A DNA stretch of 34,817 nucleotides from Zygnema cylindricum (GCA_037447655.1 JBBHKE010002334.1:65001-99817); one strand, 5' to 3'; counted from the first letter of the stretch, positions 1-12,380 are shown. Translations and numbers: made by a program. Notes: a model not told the origin generated them from the sequence alone.

Positions 1-1668
1 TTGTAATAAATAAAATTACTGCCCATCCTCCAGACTAGGCATAAAGGTTATGTGTTCATGACAACATGTTATTTTCAGTAAACTAAAGGCTCATAATATT
101 AAGATCACATTTTAGCGATGGGTAACTGCCGTGTAACATTTCCTCGAGCTTTTACCCTCATCGCAGCAACCTTTTGTAAAGTATCTGCCGTATGAGAATT
201 TGGTTACATTGGCATCATCAGCTAAAGACTTCTACAATTTTAACACAAATGTACGTTCTATTGTATGGCTAGTTCTTACAAAGAATGCGTTCAGTAATAG
301 GTATAGAAATCATTTTTGGTACGTCGTTCAATGTGTGAGTTGCCAGGAGAACCTCCCGACATCACTGAAATCACATATGTTTTTAACCCAAAAGCATAAG
401 CTAAGAGTTAATGACACCTCTGTGCTAAATGGCCTATAATGGGCCACATGGCAAACACAATTTAATGCAGCCAATTAAAATGAAGTGTTAATAGCACTAA
501 TAATTACTAGCGATAGCCAGTGAGTAGACTGCCCGTCACTAATATCATTGATTCGATAGCGACAGACTGTCGAAAACACAGTTTAAGGGCGTCGCAGCTC
601 GGCACATCTCCCTCACAATCAGTAGTGTCTATTTAAAATCCACATTTACACTAATAATTTCGTTCCGCTAATAGCGAAGGGCATGTAGTTAGCTGAGATC
701 AGAATAAAATGCGGAGTGAAACCACCAAAAACAAGGATAGCAAAGACTTTCCTGCCATAAACCTTGGCCCTATCTTATGAGAATCCTCTCCACCAAACAA
801 TGTCAAGAACATCAAGTGAAGGAAGACTCGCATATTACTATATGGCATACAGTTTGCAGTTTTGAAAGACAGTTCTAGGCAGAAAATGAAGCGACATAGT
901 GAGTCATTATTAGAGTTAAGATAATATAAGCGTCGGAACTTTTTTAGGTGTTAATAATTTTGACTGGCTGATTCTGCACCATTTAAAAATTTGGCATTAA
1001 GGAGAAAACAATAGTTGTTGATATTATTTGGGTTCATGAAGTATAATTTAGAGGCACCAATACACTGTCTTTGATGCTGATTTAGATTCAATAAACAACC
1101 TTTTATTGCAAGATCCTTTTATTTTAGGAAATAATATATAGAAGCAGAAATTTGCATCGACTCGGCTACAATCGTACAATAGTGGGAAAAAGTGAATCAA
1201 TGTAATTCCCAGCAATTTATTTCTCTATCTGGGTATTCTTATCATTCTCATAACACTTTCCATGAAACAACTTACTTTTAAAATAAACAAGAACATAATA
1301 GCCCAATTACAAATTTAGTTAAAACATTCAAACTGTTGAAAAAGTCAGATTCGATTTTCACGGTACAAAGAAAACCTTTTTTAGCAAGGATAGTGATAGA
1401 TTCTCCAATCTCTCTCAACTTTATCTACAATTTGCACATACCTTGCTCTCTTAGAACTGACGCTGGCCTGTATTCTTCCGGTGTAACATAAACTGTAATT
1501 CAAAACAAAGCCTTAGCTTACAAAACTGACCCAACGAACAATCTGGGATTCTAATCTATACGCACACTCATATAAATAGATTAAGGGACTCTTTGCCTCG
1601 TCTTCACTCAAAACCGAGGCTGGATCAGCTGAAGATGCCTTGTCAAAACTAAAGCGAAGTCACGAATA
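1..1668. other. AT-rich flank downstream of the FHA gene, no gene seen
   Basis: This stretch lies beyond the stop codon of the minus-strand FHA gene. It is AT-rich, and the only reading frames are short and interrupted (for example 79 codons at 200-439) with no recognisable motif or splice structure. The part next to 1668 probably includes the FHA 3' UTR. No repeat, RNA gene or mobile element was recognised. Confidence 0.5.
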
Positions 1669-3344
1669 TCACTCCTCGGACGCCTTCACAGGTTCCTCCA
1701 CCAATGTGAACCGAAACTGAGCAAGATGCTCATCTCCTGCGTCACAAAATTTTGGACATTACAGACAGAATTTCATCACTCCGTAGATATAAAAATTGAC
1801 CATTCAGGCAGTTTTTTTCCGTCAATTTACTAGCAATGTGACACAGGATGATTAGCAAGCCTAACTCAGGATTCATAGGATTCCTGAAGTAGTAATGAAA
1901 CATGAAGAAGCAACAGAGATAAACACTCACCAAATGTAAGGAAGCTTCCTGGTGACACTTCCGTAACAGAACCAGGCCTTAGCCGTCTGTCACCAACAAA
2001 TGTTCCATTTGTACTGTCCAGATCTGTGACGTATAGCTTGGCGCCCTTCTTCTCCAGACGAGCATGACAACCAGACACTGAAAAAGGAAAATCAAGTCAA
2101 CCACAACAAACGTGGTTCAGTTGCTGGTCTGACATTTAAAATCAAAACATAACAACTTCAATCATTCAAGCTATTTAAGATTCCTGAACTCTGGACTATA
2201 GGAACTACAACATCATTTTATTCCAACTGATTACATAAACTGAAATTATAAATCGTAAGAAAATAATCATGCTTGAAAGTCGGACACAGTAAACGTAGCT
2301 ATCAACATTGTACAAGAAAAGTGAAGGAGACCACAAAGCATCCTAAAATTGTCTAACCAGTCAATATTTTAGTTAAGAATCATGTATCCCATCAGTTTCC
2401 TTACCAGTTGCGACAGGGATAACAATGTCGGCCTTGTCACCTACTCTTCCAAGAACTGCCGATTCCTGTAAACACGAATCACAAAGCAAACTCGTCAACA
2501 AAATCAAAAAAATAAAAAAAAACAAAACTGAAAAGATGATGACCTTTTAGAAAGATCGAACCGCTTTGCATTGTAGGTCCAGTTGAATCTACCCCAGTGT
2601 AAAGACCATCATGGTAAACAGAGAAGAAGATGAAACTCCTCATCACACTGACTCTGTAAGTCATTCGTTACAATTGACGGGAGAAAGTACCGCCATCATA
2701 TGCTCTCTCCATTAGATGCAAACAATCACCTTTCTAAATATATTCCACAAGATACACGCTCACAAAAGGGAAGAACGTGCAGCCGTACCAAATTCAATAC
2801 AATGGGGCCGACAGCAGCCACCTTTTCCTCCAGATGAGACGAGTCACCATCACCTGCAAAAGGAACACAAAGAAATGAATGTTTCTCAGTAACTGCATGA
2901 CTTTTACAGTCCTTCAAAGGGAGGATTAATACACTCCTCACAGATGCTTACGTTTCTTATTTGTTAACAATAAAATTAAGCAAGCAGACAGAAAATGAGC
3001 TTATGAATATGAGCTATTAATTTTCATGAAAAAAAGAGCATTCGAGTCAAGTACATGAAATGTCACTGAATCCGGGGTTCCTTACCTGCAGGCTCAAGAA
3101 CCCAACGAAGAGATGCTTGTGGACTAGCGGAGGTAGTTGTAGATGAAGCTGCATATTGAGCTGAAAATCTCAAGCTTTTTGGCAAAGAAGTCTTGAAAGG
3201 AGGAGTAACCTTCCTTCCAGTTAATCTCAGTCTACAGACCAAATCCTGGCACTTCGCTGATTGAACTTTATTCGTCAATCGAGCTGTTCCACTGGAGGAA
3301 TTCACGGCAAAAGCCGCAGATGGAAGTGATGTGAGGGCTTCCAT
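1669..3344 (-). CDS. FHA-domain protein, probably plastid-targeted (5 exons, 199 aa)
   Basis: Five exons join in frame on the minus strand: 3344-3086, 2853-2789, 2465-2405, 2077-1931 and 1736-1669. Every intron is GT-AG, and the total is 600 nt (199 codons plus a TGA stop at 1671-1669). The first ATG is at 3344. Residues 1-80 are rich in Ser, Thr, Ala and basic residues with few acidic ones, as in chloroplast transit peptides. Residues ~80-190 form an FHA domain. The diagnostic residues are all visible: G114-R115, S130-x-x-H133 and N152-G153, the last within DLDSTNGTFV. FHA domains bind phosphothreonine peptides; the partner here is unknown. The size and the RWVLEP...GDGD start of the domain resemble the small plant plastid FHA proteins of the Arabidopsis At2g21530 type (family recalled, not searched). 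The domain is split by four introns and no defect is seen. Plastid location is inferred from composition. Confidence 0.9.
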
Positions 3345-4225
3345 TGTCAAGATAGGAGGTAAATTAACTTACAGATAGACGGTTTGTATAATCTAAACAC
3401 TTTCGCTTACAATGAAAGTAAGCCGAAGGTTGCCCTGGCTCGAGGTGTACGATGTTCCTTCCAGACAAGGTTCTTTGAACAAAATACTTAATAGGAAAGA
3501 GGCCTCAGTAGAAACACTCTAAAAATGTGAGTTGCTGAAATTGTTACTGCAGATGAGCTTTTTCAATATTTCAATCTACAAACGTACTGTACCGTTTGTC
3601 AAAGGAGCAATAGAAGCAACTGTATGAATGAAAGCTAAAAATGTTATGTTAGGACAAACTACATCCTTTTCATGATGTCTGTATCCGTATGTTTCCAGTA
3701 ATAAAGTACAGTTTTGGCCAGTGGATGTGTACAAGGAGCAGCGTAACGGTATTGTTTCTTCGATTCTAGGAGCAGTATCGCTGAAAACGTATGTTGTGAG
3801 GAATGCGGAAATCCGTATTGCATCGAGAAATCCGTATTGCATCGAGAAATCCGTATGTAGATGAAAGTCTAGAAATTATCTTTGCTAGTCAGTGAAAAGT
3901 ATCTTCCAGCGAAAACTGCAAGATCAATCAGAGTCGAGCCATATAGGATTGATTCTCTGATGACCTGGCGTCCAAATATTGGTTTACGATTGGTGAGTAA
4001 GCTGACATGTCGGATGGCAATGGTAGACGTCCGGGCCAATATCAGCTTCTCTTGCGATTGGACGAGCGGGGCTGATAATGATTTGCAATTTTGCATCGCC
4101 CAATTTAAATGGAACTGAAGAACTAGAGAGGTGAACACCATCACAACTTTATTAGAATAAAGTGCGGTATTGCACGCACAAAAGGAGCATAGTTGTTTCA
4201 AATCGTATTTTACGCACGATTCCAA
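3345..4225. other. Upstream region of the FHA gene, no gene seen
   Basis: This is the 5' flank of the minus-strand FHA gene and should contain its promoter and 5' UTR, although no clear TATA box or splice-bounded leader could be picked. Overlapping frames on both strands around 3870-4225 (78 and 118 codons) have no motif and overlap each other antisense, so they were not called as genes. Confidence 0.4.
3820..3856. repeat. Short 19-bp tandem repeat (~2 copies)
   Basis: The unit aaatccgtattgcatcgag occurs twice back to back and is followed by a partial third copy that breaks off after aaatccgtat. The copies are identical, so this is a young replication-slippage duplication. It lies in noncoding DNA. 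Confidence 0.8.
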
Positions 4226-4640
4226 CGTGCGAATAATACGTAGAAATCGGAAGGACGATTTAAAAAAATCGCTAATGAATGTGAATTCGTACTATTCCGT
4301 ACATGTAAAAAAATGAATTTTACATGTACCGCAGTTTGTACATTATTCGTACAATTTCCATCTCTTTTCGTAATATTCCGTACATTTTCGGTAGAATTCC
4401 GTATGATGCCGTAAAAGTTTTGTTCAGTTTACCGGACAGAAAGCACTAATACGCATAGATGTCCTATGCGCATAAAACGCACGGAGTAAACTACAGTAAC
4501 GAATACTACGTAGAGTGCACATAAAACAATTTCAAACTTTTAAAATTCGTAGGTAAAATTCGTACTTTTTTTGGACTTTCAAAATTCAAAAATTTTCAAT
4601 ATTCAATACCTTAAAAAACTGAAAAGCCGGAATTTTCAGC

Positions 4641-5040
4641 GTCTCCAACGGCGGCTTCCTTCTAAGGACGGACGGAGTGGAGGACAGATGAAAATACGCG
4701 CGCGCAAATGACGCAAAACGGCTCAAGGAAGCCGCCGTTGGAGATGCCATAAATTCCGCTGCTCGCCGCTGAGATAAAAATACGCGTGCGAGACGCCATA
4801 AATTCCGCTGCTCTCCGCTGAGATAAAAATACGCGTGCGAGACGCCATAAATTCCGCTGCTCGCCGCTCAGATAAAAATACGCGCGCGCAAATGCAAAAT
4901 GAAGCGAAAGTGCAAAACTGAAAAGTGCAACGAACAAGCGACGACCGGCGGAATCTACGGCGTCTCCAACGGCGGCTTGCCGGCTTCCTTCTGAAGACGG
5001 AGTGGAGGACACAAAAAATACGCGCGCGCAAATGAAGCAA
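4641..5040. repeat. ~80-bp direct repeat with an inverted 20-bp arm
   Basis: The segment from 4641 to about 4715 (starting gtctccaacggcggctt, containing gacggagtggaggaca and ending in an alternating CG run before caaatg) recurs at about 4962-5040 with a small insertion. A perfect 20-bp inverted copy of its start lies at 4725-4744, pairing with 4642-4661. The whole structure brackets the 49-bp array. Confidence 0.75.
4743..4889. repeat. 49-bp tandem repeat, 3 copies
   Basis: Units begin at 4743, 4792 and 4841, giving an exact 49-bp period. Each contains ccataaattccgctgctc, then cgctgagataaaaatacgcg. Only a few substitutions separate the copies. Translation across the array gives repetitive ORFs on the minus strand that are by-products of the repeat and not a gene. 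Confidence 0.9.
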
Positions 5041-5395
5041 CTTTTTTTTAAGTGTCCGTACAGTCTCGTACAGTGTGAGACGTAAGAAATTTTCCAAAGC
5101 TACGAAACAAACGAATACTACGTCGTTTTCGTAAAAAGTCCAGATCCGTACGAATACGACATCTATGCTAATACGTGCAACGTATCTTTTCGTCAAATCT
5201 CGTACAATTCCGTAAGAAAATCGCACAGTTAACGTAAAATGCCGTACAGCTACCGTAAATTGCCCGTTAAGTTTACTGGACAGAAAGTACATCGCGTTTT
5301 TTTGCTATTTTTTCAAAAGTCCCGAATAATACGTAAAAATCGAAAAAAAATGAAAAAATAGCTCGATTTTAACAACTATGAAAAGGACTAAAAAG

Positions 5396-5500
5396 GTACT
5401 GTACTGAACCTTGCGTTTTTCGCGCTACGGACAAAGTGTGAGACTTTTACTCTCGACGTCCACACTCGTTTCGTTTTACGACGCGCCGCGCCGCGAGGAC
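5396..5500. repeat. Dispersed repeat, related copy at 23080-23215
   Basis: The core ctgaaccttgcgtttttcg is shared exactly with the region at about 23095. A second similar patch follows (a gacgc-gccgcg-ccgcgagg core near 5480 and 23190), with diverged sequence between. Two collinear matches support a diverged dispersed repeat. Its class is unknown. Confidence 0.6.
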
Positions 5501-5518
5501 GTCATGCGTATGAATATG

Positions 5519-5581
5519 TTTAGGGTTTTTTTCTCATTCGTGTTTTTTTTTATGAAAAAAAAAACACAACCAATAACCCTA
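5519..5581. repeat. Imperfect inverted repeat (A/T-tract hairpin)
   Basis: An arm starting tagggttttttt and ending cgtgttttttttt faces an arm starting aaaaaaaaaacacaacc and ending aataaccct around a short ATG spacer. The complementarity is imperfect but extends about 25 bp on each side. It may be a decayed foldback element. Confidence 0.5.
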
Positions 5582-6850
5582 TGACCCTAAAATCGCAAGG
5601 TACTCGGGCAGTACTTTGCGAAGTGTGGGACTAACTCGTTTTTTGAACCTGTGTCCTTATGTCCACACGAACCACACCGCGGGCCAAAATTGAAGTAACC
5701 TACTCTGTAGTGAGCTGAGAGCATGAATGATACACATTTTATTTTCAGGGCTCTCGAAATAAGGGGTTGGAAAGTACACCCACGAGCTTCGTAATTGAGA
5801 GGGCAAACTGAGTGGAAGGTCTTTGTAGAGATCTACACCTAATTAGAGAGGTTAGCGAGGAATAAAAAACAGTTCAATCGGAGACGTTCATATTACTCAA
5901 TCCAATGAACCTCGATAACCGCATTGAAATAGAGTGAAATAGACAAATGTTAAGAGTTTAGACCTTTTAACATTATACTTAAAGGTTAAAACATTGAAAA
6001 CTAAAATGCACGTCGACTATATAGTGTGCGGTGCACTCTTTATAATAATTGCATTATACGAGTTTAACAAAATAGTGAATTTATCGTTGTTTTATAAATA
6101 CAAAATTTTATTTTTAGGCATTACAATGTCATATAGTTATAAAAAGGAGCACGTGAACGTGCGACCAAACTAATCATAAAATTCAACTTTTTGTGCGTCT
6201 CGTGCAAATAATAGCATAGTAAGTATAAAAATTGACGAACTTTCAAGGTTAAAACGACTTGTAATACACATTCATTTTTTCCAAAAGTCAAATAGCCAAG
6301 AAAATAATAGTGGCTTTAAAAAGCACGTCAGTATGTTTACAATAAATATTATAAAAAAAACCGACAAATTTAAAATAATTATTAACCCCGTTTTTAGCGG
6401 TAAAATTAAACCTTTTAACTCACATTATACATTGTCAATTATACATTTTGTCGCCACGTCAAAAGTCTAACTTTGTCACGTTAAAAAATAAAACAAATTA
6501 AATAATTGTTAAGAAAATCCATAAATTGTTAAAAAAACTCAGAGATGGATCAAAAGTTCCAGTTGGCTTTCACATTCATCAAAATTTTAACGTGTCGTAT
6601 AAGTACAAGTAACGATTCTACATATGCACGATTCTTATGAAAAATAAGAATAAAAAAAAAAGTTTTTAATTCGAAAAACCACAAACAAAAAATGAAAAGG
6701 ATTTTCAACATAGTTTCAATCGTTTAAAAATTTGCACAAGCTTATGAATCGATGGCATAAGGCTCAAAAATTATGTTTGTGCATCAATAATCTGTTACCC
6801 ATAAATGATATAATTATTGTTATGCATTATAATATATTTCCCATAACTAA

Positions 6851-6894
6851 TACATATATATGTGTGTGTGTGTATATATATATATAAATAAATA
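6851..6894. repeat. Compound (TA)n(TG)n(TA)n microsatellite
   Basis: A short TA run is followed by about six TG units, then about six TA units and an AAATAAATA tail. It is simple-sequence DNA within the AT-rich region. Confidence 0.9.
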
Positions 6895-9800
6895 CAATAT
6901 AGATTTTGTCCTATCGATAAGCAATTTTAATATGTCAATGGATAATATGCATTACCCGTCCGTGATTTATACATACGGTTTATATTTTATACTGGATGAA
7001 AAAATGAAAAAAAATAAAATAATAATAACAAGAGGGAGATAAACAACTGAAAAGTTTATGAATTATTAATATAATTTTAAATGGTGTTACGAAATACTTC
7101 GATATCGTGAGGCGCGCATTTCAATGATTATAGGAGAAAATATGGATAAAAAATTGGCCATCTTTAAAGTTATAACGTTAACATTTCACCGTTTATTTTA
7201 ACGATCAATATTTGGGAAAAAATACATATGTAGAAAACAAATTCCCGATCGATTCAAAAAATGTTGACATGATACATACAATATATAAAGTGTTATTCCA
7301 TAACGAAAGACGCGACAATAATTAACAACTTGGACATAACACGTGTCATATGTCCACGAGGTTTAAATCAACTAATATTTTTATGTGCATTGTTGTTTAG
7401 TAGAAAATACATTATGATATAGCTTTACAATTTGATGCAAATAAAAAAAAAAACACAAAATGTACATTTAAAAATCCCCTTTTAAACAAATTGTTTACCA
7501 TTTTTTCAATTGTCCATCGATAAAGTTTTATTTGTAAATTGTGTGGCTTTTATTTTTATGTCCACTCAACAATTACCTTATCAAAATGACCATTTCAACC
7601 ATGATTGTTTTTTTCTCTCTTTTCCAAGCTTTTAACTTTTTGCTTTAGTGTATACACTGGTAATAATTTGAATGGTCGATGGTTACCCACATCGACACGA
7701 AATCCAAAAATTGCACTAACGCTTTGGCTTGGCGCACCAAATGGTTTATTCGGTGCACAAACCATGTTAACAACGTCTAAAGGTAAATAAAAATTAAGTA
7801 AGTTTTTTATTTTTCAAATATAAAAAATGTTTGAAAGTGATTTCCCACTAACCGGAAAAAGGCATCAGTTTTCTAATTTTCAAGTATGGTGAAAAGTCAA
7901 TGGGAGGTGTCCCAAAATTTGTTTCCCGTACCAACAAAAATTATATAGCAAAATACAATTGTTGCACAATCTACGACTACAACGTCAGCGCCGCCCTCAT
8001 CGAGATATGTTTATTTTCACGAAGTACAAATACAGTACAATTTAGTACAGCTAAGTAGCGCAGCAGTTATTGCAAACATTACAAAGTGCGAAACAATGAT
8101 AGTAGTGGGATACGACAAGAACGTTTAGATGGCGGATGTGTGCTTGCAACCAAACAAAACCATTCTCCAGTGTAAAAATGCGAAAAGAGATTGAGGAGCA
8201 TGTCATTTAAATTTAGTGTTGATTCACTTTTAGTACCAAACACTCCAATTTTATCTTTTGCTGACAGTTTTATATTACAACAACGACAACATGAATGGTA
8301 TTTGTAAGGTAAAAACTGTGAAATAATTTAAACTTACTGTTTAACTTAAAAGTCTCCCTTAGGTTGGGGTTGGTGGAGCAAATTCGAGTCGCGATTAATA
8401 AATCTCAAATAAATTCAACGGTAAATATTGTCGGAGGCGTAGTCATGACCTTTACATAACAATAATTTTCGTACTTATGTAAATGTTACGCCATGTGTTT
8501 CACATGTTGGAGAGGCTTTTGGTTACAAAACGTGTGGCTCACAAGTAAAAAGATTTATAGCTAACACTTATGTTATATAACTTTTTAATACACAAAATAA
8601 TCAATAAAGTTGAGATCTTATCCAAAAACTTTTTAAGTTTGTTTGCCATGCAGATTTGGAAAGTCATGACGCAATAAACTGTTAGAAAACCTTAACAAAA
8701 TCAAAACATACAAAAATTAAATAAATGAAATATTGATCCAATCTTTACTCATAAAATACAAAAAGGATCTATAGATTACTTAAAAATGGCTCTCCTCCAC
8801 TTCGTTTATCTAACAAACTAAAAGCTTAGGAACCGTTACTATTAAAAAAAAAATACAGTTTTTTATTCCCTATTCACTTGATCACCTTTGTTTCAATAAA
8901 AGCATAAGATGGTGAAAAAAAACTAAAAAAATCGAGGATAAAAACTTTTGTAAGTCTTATATTCTGTGTTAGAAAAACACACGAATCTGGCTGAAACTAC
9001 ATTAATAGTTCAATGCTTACAAATTTATATCAATCGCAAAAAACGTTTCGCCTTTATTTTTGGGTATTTTTTTTTTGAAAGATTCGTGATATGTGGTAGG
9101 TAGGTGCACCTAAAAGACATGGTAAAGAATAAAACTTAACAAATAATAGACGACCACAAACCACTTGACCCAAATTCGAAGGAGATGTTATGATGGCATA
9201 CATATTTGTTGGTGATCTACTGATAAATTATTGCTAACAGGAAATGTGGGTCATACAATTATAGTTGTGAGATATTGAGAACCGCTACTTTCACACAAAT
9301 ACACGTTATCGTCTTTCGAAGCTGAAAAAACAGTAACTTACACAACAACCTTGTCTGATATAGGATGGTTTAGAGTTTATACAATAATCTTATTGTTTGG
9401 GTGAAGGCTAACTCACTTTGCATGTATGTGCAATATAGTGATTTTCACAAATAAACGACGGAGAACCAATATTATTTAGATATATTGTTGATTTATGCAC
9501 TTACCTTACGCGTGTTAGGCGTTGCATATTCCTTTACTTACTATAAGGTTATTATAGAACTCCAATTGTTGGCGACGATGTGTAAAGTACTACGTTTAAC
9601 ACAAAGATTAAGCATTTTCAATGCAAGATTTTGCCTTAAGTTTGACAATAACATAAATATTTATTAGCAACAAAAACACGACACTTGTTTTAAATAATTT
9701 TGTTGTCTAAATGGGAATTGTAGAGGATTTAGAGATATTTAAAAGTCGTCTATAGTGTTTCACAAGGTTGTTACCTTTTTAACGTGATTTGTAACGTTTC

Positions 9801-10317
9801 CTTACACTTTGATAATATTTTATTTTTACCTTACACTTTACCCTTAACAGGCTGAAGTGTTTATGGACCTATAGAATCCTATATTGATTATAAAAAAAGT
9901 CATCTAACCGGTTGTATGAGTAAAGTTTGGACCTTGATCAGTTAAGAAAATTGACAACCGATTTGAGTTGGATAAGAAACAATAACATTACCAACTAGGC
10001 ATGTGTGTATATCTATAGCATGGAAAAGAATAGTGTGTGTGACGGGAATAAATTATGATAAGTTTATGCTTCTGAGAAAATATATAACATTTATGGTGAT
10101 GGGGCAAAGGGTTAATATTGGAATTCGTACTTCTACTGTCCTATTGAAACACTCATTTTTTAGTTCGTCCTTTCATGATATTTTAAGTCCAAGAACACAA
10201 AGTCGTAAGTGTATCATTTTAATTGGTGTTCATTTACTTTTTGTACATAATGATCTTTACGTAGGAAGATTCCCACTAAACGTTTAGAATATTTCTACCT
10301 AGTTGTTCCTCCACTAC

Positions 10318-10410
10318 TAGATATACCTAGATTAATCGTAGTTCCACTTATTAGGTGTACCTAGATTAGTTGTACCTTAATTAGTTATACCTTGACTTAG
10401 ATTAGTTCGC
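10318..10410. repeat. Degenerate short tandem repeat around tacctagattagttgta
   Basis: Variants of acctagattagttgtacc recur about every 20-45 bp (10325, 10369, 10391 and 10404 regions) with substitutions. This looks like a decayed minisatellite and has no coding potential. Confidence 0.5.
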
Positions 10411-10822
10411 CCTACACGCTTAAGTTCATCTATAAAAATCAAGCGTCTCACTATGTAAAACCAATCAATAATTCTTTACTATTGAACTTAAGTTCACGAC
10501 AGCCTCAATTTTCCTTGCTGTCTTTATGTACTTTGTACTTTTTCCTGTTCCTTTGTTTTAATTTATTCCTTTGTTATGGCCGCTAATTTATTAGTTAAGA
10601 CGTGAAAAATAGGGACAAAATGATTAAACAAGGGTGTACCGTTGGCACTTCTGGTGTTAGGCGTTTAGACTTTCGACCCAACCCCTGGAAGCATGCCCGT
10701 CTTTGCTCCTTTGGGCGTCTTTCGGCGTCGCAAGAACGTCCACACGTCCTTACTGTATCTCGTTGCAATCATAGTTCAAAAGTAGGCGTTTCTATCGTTG
10801 GCATTCTGTAGGCGCCTTTATT

Positions 10823-11260
10823 GTAAGTTGTGTTATGGGCTTTTCATGTGATCTTCTTAGATCGCTACTTTGATTAACGACCGTCCGATCGTTCAAATTT
10901 GACGATAGTCCTATCGTAAGTTGTGTTATGGGCTTTTCATGTGATCTTCTTAGATCGCTACTTTGATCAGCGACCATCCAATCATCCAAATCTGACGGTT
11001 TAAATAAAAAATACCTCAAAACTCACAGAATTTTTTTTGTCCGAATGTTTTTCAAAATTTAGACATTACGTTTAATTCTCTATTGATCGATGTGCGACTC
11101 AACCCTGTTACTATTTTTTTTCATTTTGCGACCAAACTTTCACTATTGTATGTTTTTCGTACAATAGGCATATTGTATGGGCGGACTTTCACCTACTTTT
11201 GAACTATGGGTGCAATGCACAACAGCATTGCACCCACGGTGCACCGCAACCATCCGCCTC
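10823..11260. repeat. Dispersed repeat, copy 1, with internal 93-bp tandem duplication
   Basis: Two copies of a 93-bp unit start at 10823 and 10916 (gtaagttgtgttatgggctt, then the atcttcttagatcgctactt core). The second copy continues through a ~230-bp segment that matches 21186-21545 closely, including ctcaaaactcacaga and ttcattttgcgaccaa. It ends in a small hairpin at 11143-11167 and a perfect 11-bp hairpin at 11208-11235. Minus-strand frames rich in DLRRSHEK come from the repeat and are not considered a gene. Class unknown; probably a non-autonomous DNA element. Confidence 0.75.
11208..11235. repeat. Perfect 11-bp hairpin
   Basis: The arm gggtgcaatgc (11208-11218) and the arm gcattgcaccc (11225-11235) are perfectly complementary around a 6-base acaaca loop. 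It lies at the downstream end of the dispersed repeat. The second repeat copy has a different hairpin at the equivalent place (21521-21542), so it may be a subterminal structure of the element. Confidence 0.8.
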
Positions 11261-11998
11261 GTCCTGTACTGCATCACATTTTAGAAGTTAGATGGAATCA
11301 AATCCATCTGTAACCGTACGGCTACTTTGCTTAAAGCCTCCAAGGGTCCAACGTCTTTCCACCTGGATTTGTCGACCGTGTTTCTCCCATATCGATGTTC
11401 CTCTGTTGTGTGCGTAGGTACGCCTCCACGCGGAATGTCAAACTTATTACATCGAACCGTCTAACATGTCCACGTAGACTTTTAAGGAATTATTGCCGTC
11501 CGATTAGCTTTGTGTCACTTCTCGCTCGACACGTGTTCTACACTTTGGATACCACGCGTCCGTCGACAGGACAGTAGAGGACTGTACACCTTGTACCGTC
11601 ACAGTTCACTTTTGTCCAATATTGTCCTTATGTTTCGGTTAACTGGTTGAACCCTTGATTCCAGCTAACTAAGGTAAATGCAAGACAGTTATTATAGTAC
11701 AGTAAATTACATTTCTGTACTTGAAAGTACTGTGCTGCTCATTACAATACAAAACAGTTCTGTACAATTTGTACGATCGTTCCTCCATCCGCCAAGAATA
11801 CTTGTCAACTCGGTTGTCGTGGACTTCGGAAGAAAGGCGTGTGGGACAGGACAATGGAACCGTGCTCGTTTGTCTATATGTCCTCCTCATGTCCGTCATC
11901 GTCCGTTGACAGTAATTTCCATGAAACTAAAAGCATACCGTATTCAAGAGCCGCGTGAACCATCATCATGTGCCATAAGCCCACAACAGTTCGTCCGC
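11261..11998. other. Unique sequence upstream of RING-H2 copy A, no gene seen
   Basis: Overlapping frames on both strands around 11669-12070 (130 codons on plus, 76 on minus) have no recognisable domain and overlap antisense, so no gene is called. This is the distal 5' flank of the copy A RING gene. It has no evident counterpart upstream of copy B. Confidence 0.45.
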
Positions 11999-12027
11999 AA
12001 CTCCGTCCGTCAGTTCCAATTTAAGAT

Positions 12028-12092
12028 GAAAGTGAACGAGACGCTCACTTTCACATTTCACTCACTTTAGTGTAGAGCGACGTGACGTGACT
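12028..12092 (+). promoter_or_regulatory. Candidate proximal promoter elements of RING-H2 copy A (TGACG motif, small hairpin)
   Basis: About 290-350 bp before the ATG, gaaagtga (12028-12035) and tcactttc (12045-12052) form an inverted repeat. A TGACG core follows at 12083-12087 within gacgtgacgtgac. In copy B the same place reads TGACGTGACG (23346-23355), two tandem TGACG cores as in as-1-type sites bound by TGA bZIP factors. The family assignment is established knowledge. Function at this site is inferred only from motif and position. Confidence 0.35.
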
Positions 12093-12380
12093 GCTATTTT
12101 TTTTCCCCTTCTCCTCACTCTTTGGTGCACCTCGATTCATGTCGGATATCCAGTGTTGGGCCAACGTAAGAAAGAAGGAAAACAACCACAACGAGTTTAG
12201 CGGCGAAGAAAAGATTCGATATGTAGTGGTAGGGAGTTGCTGAGGAATTTGCAGTACTTTCCGGAAGCAGGCTTCCGGGCCATCTTGGGAGATTTTTGCA
12301 AGGGAGTTTTTGACTGATTTTTTTGTTTTATTAAGGATTTTTTTCAAAATATACCCGCGGGGTAGCGGATTGGTTTGAAT

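Larger units (their letters stand above)
4226..5345. repeat. Repeat-rich intergenic block with recurrent CGTAC motifs
   Basis: The block is full of short variants of ATTCCGTACA and TTCGTAC. Two longer motifs occur twice in direct orientation at its edges: cgaataatacgtagaaatcg near 4229 (variant near 5323), and a GTTTACTGGACAGAAAG-type motif near 4428 and 5272. In between lie the 49-bp array and an inverted repeat. It looks like the remains of a non-autonomous transposable element or nested repeats. No transposase or RT coding is visible, and the element borders and class cannot be fixed from one copy. Confidence 0.5.
5582..10590. other. Long AT-rich intergenic region, no gene recognised
   Basis: About 5 kb of strongly AT-rich DNA with frequent A and T runs. 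No reading frame above ~95 codons, no protein motif and no convincing splice-bounded coding series was found on either strand. No tRNA-like B box was noticed. Only a TG/TA microsatellite (6851-6894) and a small degenerate repeat (10318-10410) stand out. It is probably decayed repeat DNA. Confidence 0.5.

Noticed and set aside
3869-4225. Antisense pair of frames (118 codons minus, 78 codons plus)
   Set aside because: They overlap each other, lack motifs and are not spliced to anything recognisable.
4662-5292. 189- and 116-codon minus-strand frames with repeated FMASRTRIFIS-like blocks
   Set aside because: The internal repetition is the 49-bp tandem array read as protein. There is no domain or start context.
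10792-11019. Minus-strand frame with repeated DLRRSHEK (also 20998-21288)
   Set aside because: The repeat unit is shared by DNA-level dispersed copies with different frames and ends. It is better explained as a repeat.
11669-12070. 130-codon plus-strand frame upstream of copy A
   Set aside because: It has no domain, overlaps a minus-strand frame and crosses the duplication border, so only its end is shared with copy B.
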